DNA from: Nitrososphaerota archaeon
GTDB taxonomy: Archaea > Thermoproteota > Nitrososphaeria > Nitrososphaerales > CADDZS01
Assembly (NCBI GenBank): GCA_027886795.1
Contig: JAPCJU010000008.1
Coordinates: 1-16,768, forward strand
Length of the DNA: 16,768 nt
Direction of reading: 5' to 3'
Below the pieces are notes generated by a model. The model was not told the origin of the DNA and did not search any database. It was given only the letters and a program-made list of their open reading frames with translations. This document shows, in pieces, positions 14,839-16,768 of the stretch. Made by a program: the position numbers and the translations under genes. How positions within the stretch are numbered: the first letter of the stretch is position 1; every line of letters begins with the position of its first letter.

Positions 14839-14904
14839 AAACCAAACCCTACGATTAATGAGCTAGTTTGAAAGAGTTCAAAATCGTCTTATCGGTCTGT
14901 CAGG

Positions 14905-14910
14905 TATAAA
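14905..14910 (-). promoter_or_regulatory. TATA box for the DEAD-box helicase
   Basis: On the minus strand the sequence is a canonical archaeal TTTATA. It predicts a transcript start near 14880, which is 35 bases before ATG 14845 or about 190 bases before ATG 14689. No better TATA-like sequence lies closer to the preferred start. Confidence 0.45.
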
Positions 14911-14944
14911 CAGGGGCTCTTAATTTAGTCTTAAGCTAGAGTAG

Positions 14945-14956
14945 TATTCCGGAATA
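14945..14956. repeat. 12-bp perfect palindrome upstream of the helicase promoter
   Basis: TATTCCGGAATA is its own reverse complement. It lies 35-50 bases upstream of the helicase TATA-like box and runs into an AT-rich TATTTAAGG stretch that is itself TATA-like on the plus strand. A dimeric regulator could bind here. A perfect 12-bp palindrome can also arise by chance in a region this long. Confidence 0.35.
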
Positions 14957-15061
14957 TTTAAGGTTTAAAGAATTGCATGAGGACGTCCTTTATCACCTTC
15001 TCCTAGACAACTGAGTTATGGCATGCGATTCTAAATTGTAGATTTCTAAAGGATGACGGAA

Positions 15062-15156
15062 TTTTAGGCAATGAGTATCGAATTTCGAGCCAGTCCGGAT
15101 GTATAGATAATATTTAGGCAGCGTCCATCTATTTTCTAACTCTAATCATTTAGGCA
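15062..15156 (+). repeat. Three direct copies of (A/T)TTTAGGCA
   Basis: TTTTAGGCA at 15062-15070, ATTTAGGCA at 15112-15120 and ATTTAGGCA at 15148-15156 are in the same orientation, 50 and 36 bases apart; the first and third extend to TTTAGGCAATG. They sit 70-205 bases upstream of the Cys/His protein start. Three copies of an 8-base word within 100 bases suggests a binding site or small RNA element. No coding frame explains it. Confidence 0.45.
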
Positions 15157-15227
15157 ATGTGGGTCTCGCCCGTTTTTCGAGGTCACTATTCGAATATGAT
15201 CTAATTTTTCCTGAACGAAGGATAAAC

Positions 15228-15237
15228 AATATATTTG
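15228..15237 (+). promoter_or_regulatory. TATA-like box for the small Cys/His protein
   Basis: AATATATTTG is strongly AT-rich and centred about 34 bases before ATG 15267, predicting a very short leader. It supports ATG 15267 over the upstream GTG at 15159, which lies before the predicted transcript start. Confidence 0.5.
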
Positions 15238-15266
15238 AATCCCTCACCATTAATGTTTGCCCTAAA

Positions 15267-15479
15267 ATGGTAACAATATGCCCAAAATGCGGTAAGAAAG
15301 CATGGAAGCCGTATAAATTTGTAATAAAAGGAAAGAGCGGAAAGAATTACACATATCTTGTCTACCGGCATAACGAGAAGAAGCGACACACTCCTCGCAA
15401 GTGTTACGTTGCACAGAAGAAGGGAAAGCCTAAATCGGCTGCGAAAAAGATCTTAAAATCGAAACCACGTAAACGCTAG
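15267..15479 (+). CDS. Small basic Cys/His (zinc-binding-like) protein
   Basis: I do not recognise a named family for this 70-residue protein. From ATG 15267 it begins MVTICPKCGKKAW, with a CPKC knuckle (Cys5, Cys8) like half of a zinc ribbon. His35, His41 and Cys46 further on could complete a metal site. Between them YKFVIKGKSGKNYTYLVYRH looks like a two-strand beta hairpin, as in zinc-ribbon proteins. The last 25 residues are almost all Lys, Arg, Ala and Ser, with positive charge suited to binding RNA or DNA, as in small ribosome- or chromatin-associated proteins. The frame is open back to GTG 15159, but a TATA-like box at 15228-15237 and the composition point to the internal ATG. It is transcribed alone, divergent from the helicase and convergent with the MarR gene. 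A nucleic-acid-binding role is inference. Confidence 0.72.
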   Translation: MVTICPKCGKKAWKPYKFVIKGKSGKNYTYLVYRHNEKKRHTPRKCYVAQKKGKPKSAAKKILKSKPRKR

Positions 15480-15515
15480 ACCCAAAGCTTACCTAAGGGT
15501 TTCCTGAAAAACCTC

Positions 15516-15560
15516 GGGGCGATCCACTAGAGCGCCCTCGACAATTTATTCAACTTTTTT
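15516..15560 (+). terminator. Hairpin plus T tract between convergent genes
   Basis: GGGCG (15517-15521) and CGCCC (15533-15537), with an extra G-T pair outside, form a stem over an 11-base loop. It is followed by an AT-rich stretch and TTTTTT (15555-15560). This follows the stop of the Cys/His gene (15479), and its T tract reaches the last two bases of the convergent MarR gene. Confidence 0.45.
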
Positions 15561-16047
15561 ATCTCGACTGAGAGTTCTTGTTTACGCTCTTTTTGATGCT
15601 GTCAGTGTAGATTATGAGATTCCCCAGTTCATTCTTATTCAAAACTTGCATAAGCTTAGCTACCTGTTTTCTGTGTGACCTGAAAATTCGCTTGAAAAGT
15701 TTCGCCCCAGTTGAGGTGAGCTCGACCTTGACCAATCTACGATCGCTCGAATCTCTCAGCCGCCTGACGTAATTGCTCTTTTCCAAATTATCCACTATTG
15801 TAGTGATATTCGCGAAAGTAACGTACATCTCTTTTCCGATCTCACTCATTGAAAGCTGCTTCATTGGAGAATTGCCGATAGCCCTCAAGACAGCGTACTG
15901 GGGAGGGGTCAGACCATACTGACGCAAGTCAGACATTATGTAGGAATAAACGATTTTGTAGGTGTCTGAAAGATTTCGCCACGCTGTGTTTTCCAAAGGC
16001 TCATTTTCTAAAGAGCTAATCGATTTCCCGGTGACGACTCCTTGCAT
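15559..16047 (-). CDS. MarR-family transcriptional regulator
   Basis: This 162-residue protein is a dimeric winged-helix regulator of the MarR type. Residues 46-60 (LTPPQYAVLRAIGNS) are the classic entry to the domain, LSMSEIGKEMYVTFANITTIVDNLEKSNYV (66-95) covers helix-turn-helix and recognition helix, and RRLRDSSDRRLVKVELTSTG (95-114) is the wing with the conserved Asp-Arg-Arg motif. Helices on either side (22-43, 115-155) form the dimer interface. The N-terminal 20 residues are extra and polar. MarR proteins usually repress genes for stress or small-molecule response and often their own gene. Its targets cannot be told from the sequence, and no obvious palindromic operator stands out before its ATG (16047). 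It lies 110 bases downstream of the Nre gene on the same strand. Confidence 0.92.
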   Translation of the reverse strand: MQGVVTGKSISSLENEPLENTAWRNLSDTYKIVYSYIMSDLRQYGLTPPQYAVLRAIGNSPMKQLSMSEIGKEMYVTFANITTIVDNLEKSNYVRRLRDSSDRRLVKVELTSTGAKLFKRIFRSHRKQVAKLMQVLNKNELGNLIIYTDSIKKSVNKNSQSR

Positions 16048-16157
16048 ATTTCATCAGACTCGAAGTAAGATTTCGTTCATTACTTGCCCGGGCGTGACCG
16101 AAGGCATCACATCGATTCCTAACCGGCTTTCTCCGACCCCATATTGAACCTTACCAC

Positions 16158-16768
16158 TTAGCTGAAATCGGTGATTTTTCTTTGTTGAAGCCCGCGCTTC
16201 AAGAGCTCCGAATTCTCAGTCCAAAATGGCTTTTCGATGAGAAAATTAGAACAAGAAAACTTCAATGCCTCAGCCAGATTATCGAAACTTCGGAATTCTC
16301 GCGAAAGTAGCGTCCTGATGCTCTCCCTCACGTTCCAGACACCAACGGGAAGGATATATCCGGGATGGATTTCCCGAAGCATGATGGCTCCGGCCTGCTT
16401 TCGTTCATGGGAAAGGTACTCTGCGACAGCAAATCGAGTCGAGTAATAACAACCACCTGGTTTTGCGTAGGTCTTCCGGCCATTGTATCCCTCGAAATCA
16501 CCAATCATCTCGGGTCTAGAGCCAAACTTATTCCAGGCTGTTCCCGAGTGCCAAGCCTCGATCCACTCATAGTTCCATTTCTCCGGTGTCAGTATACCAA
16601 CGTAAACGTTATCGAGATTCGTGTAGACAAAGACGCGAAACTCGTCAATTGTTTCGTAATCCTTTATCTCATCGATCAACCTCAAAGATAGATTACTGTC
16701 AACCGCAGTAATGCTCCACCTTGTTGGTACTAGCTTCCTTCTCTTCCTTTCTCCAAAAACTCCAACCG
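16158..16768 (-). CDS. Nre-family DNA repair protein, C-terminal part (partial)
   Basis: The reading frame stays open to the right edge (first whole codon at 16766), so this is the 3' part of a longer gene, not a 175-residue protein starting at TTG 16685. The 202 visible residues open with VGVFGERKRRKLVPTRWSIT (1-20) continuing AVD, the signature of archaeal Nre proteins. They go on with WNYEWIEAWHSG, GRKTYAKPGGCYYSTRFAVAEYL and REIHPGYILPVGVWNVRES, which match the Nre C-terminal domain. Nre proteins act in DNA repair; in Haloferax NreA is linked to DNA damage tolerance and binds PCNA. The last eight residues, QRKITDFS, form a PIP-like box (Q, I and F at the expected spacing), although the final aromatic is replaced by Ser. 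The N-terminal domain lies outside the window. The assignment comes from recognising these motifs. Confidence 0.85.
   Translation of the reverse strand, partial: VGVFGERKRRKLVPTRWSITAVDSNLSLRLIDEIKDYETIDEFRVFVYTNLDNVYVGILTPEKWNYEWIEAWHSGTAWNKFGSRPEMIGDFEGYNGRKTYAKPGGCYYSTRFAVAEYLSHERKQAGAIMLREIHPGYILPVGVWNVRESIRTLLSREFRSFDNLAEALKFSCSNFLIEKPFWTENSELLKRGLQQRKITDFS

Larger units (their letters stand above)
14846..15266. other. Divergent intergenic region between the helicase and the Cys/His protein
   Basis: No gene, tRNA or known RNA was recognised in this 421-bp stretch. It carries the helicase TATA-like box (14905-14910), a 12-bp palindrome (14945-14956), three copies of TTTAGGCA (15063-15156) and the TATA-like box of the downstream gene (15228-15237). 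A GTG-started extension of the downstream frame (15159-15266) looks non-coding. The middle part could hold an unrecognised small RNA. Confidence 0.5.

Noticed and set aside
14690..14845. 52-residue N-terminal extension of the helicase
   Set aside because: It has no motif, and its DNA holds two perfect hairpins and an A-rich tract typical of a leader. The ATG at 14689 sits right before the Q-motif region. Kept as an alternative in the findings.
15159..15266. 36-residue N-terminal extension of the Cys/His protein
   Set aside because: The TATA-like box for the gene lies inside this stretch, so it would not be transcribed from that promoter, and the residues show no domain character.
16086..16093. 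GCCCGGGC palindrome upstream of the MarR gene
   Set aside because: Eight bases is too short to stand out, and it is too far from any promoter-like sequence to be called an operator.

Overview
The window reads as a dense chromosomal segment from an archaeon, most likely Nitrososphaerota (Thaumarchaeota) or a close relative. The signs are a GHMP-fold (archaeal type) shikimate kinase, an Nre-family DNA repair protein, an F420-type luciferase-like oxidoreductase, TATA-like boxes placed for leaderless or short-leader transcripts, and frequent TTG/GTG starts coupled to the previous stop codon. The lineage is inferred from gene content; no rRNA or tRNA gene was recognised. There are no insertion sequences, CRISPR arrays or phage genes, so this is core-genome sequence.

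Layout. Positions 1-145 hold the 3' end of a branched-chain aminotransferase gene (ilvE). An unrecognised protein of 188 residues follows (403-969), then the GTPase HflX (1069-2289), whose TATA-like box sits between the arms of a perfect 10-bp inverted repeat. Two small membrane proteins come next (2339-2599, 2708-2950), the second coupled by a GTGA overlap to an F420-type oxidoreductase (2947-3981). A 303-bp gap leads into the aromatic amino acid genes.

The centre (4285-12767) carries all seven steps from erythrose-4-phosphate plus phosphoenolpyruvate to chorismate, plus the branch to tyrosine. The plus-strand operon is DAHP synthase, aroB, archaeal shikimate kinase, aroA, aroC and a chorismate mutase-prephenate dehydrogenase fusion (tyrA). 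The two middle steps, aroD and aroE, form a separate minus-strand transcript that converges on tyrA, with 7 bp of coding overlap. AroF and AroB together mean the classical DAHP route rather than the aspartate-semialdehyde route of many other archaea.

The right side (12901-16768) holds tatA, a DEAD-box RNA helicase with an RGG/RD-rich tail and a probable hairpin-bearing leader, a 577-bp divergent intergenic region with a palindrome and three TTTAGGCA repeats, a small basic Cys/His protein, a MarR-type regulator, and the C-terminal part of an Nre DNA repair protein that runs off the window and ends in a PCNA-binding (PIP-like) motif.

No clearly new multi-gene system is visible. The best leads are regulatory: the inverted repeat around the hflX promoter, the helicase leader, and the repeat-bearing divergent region.
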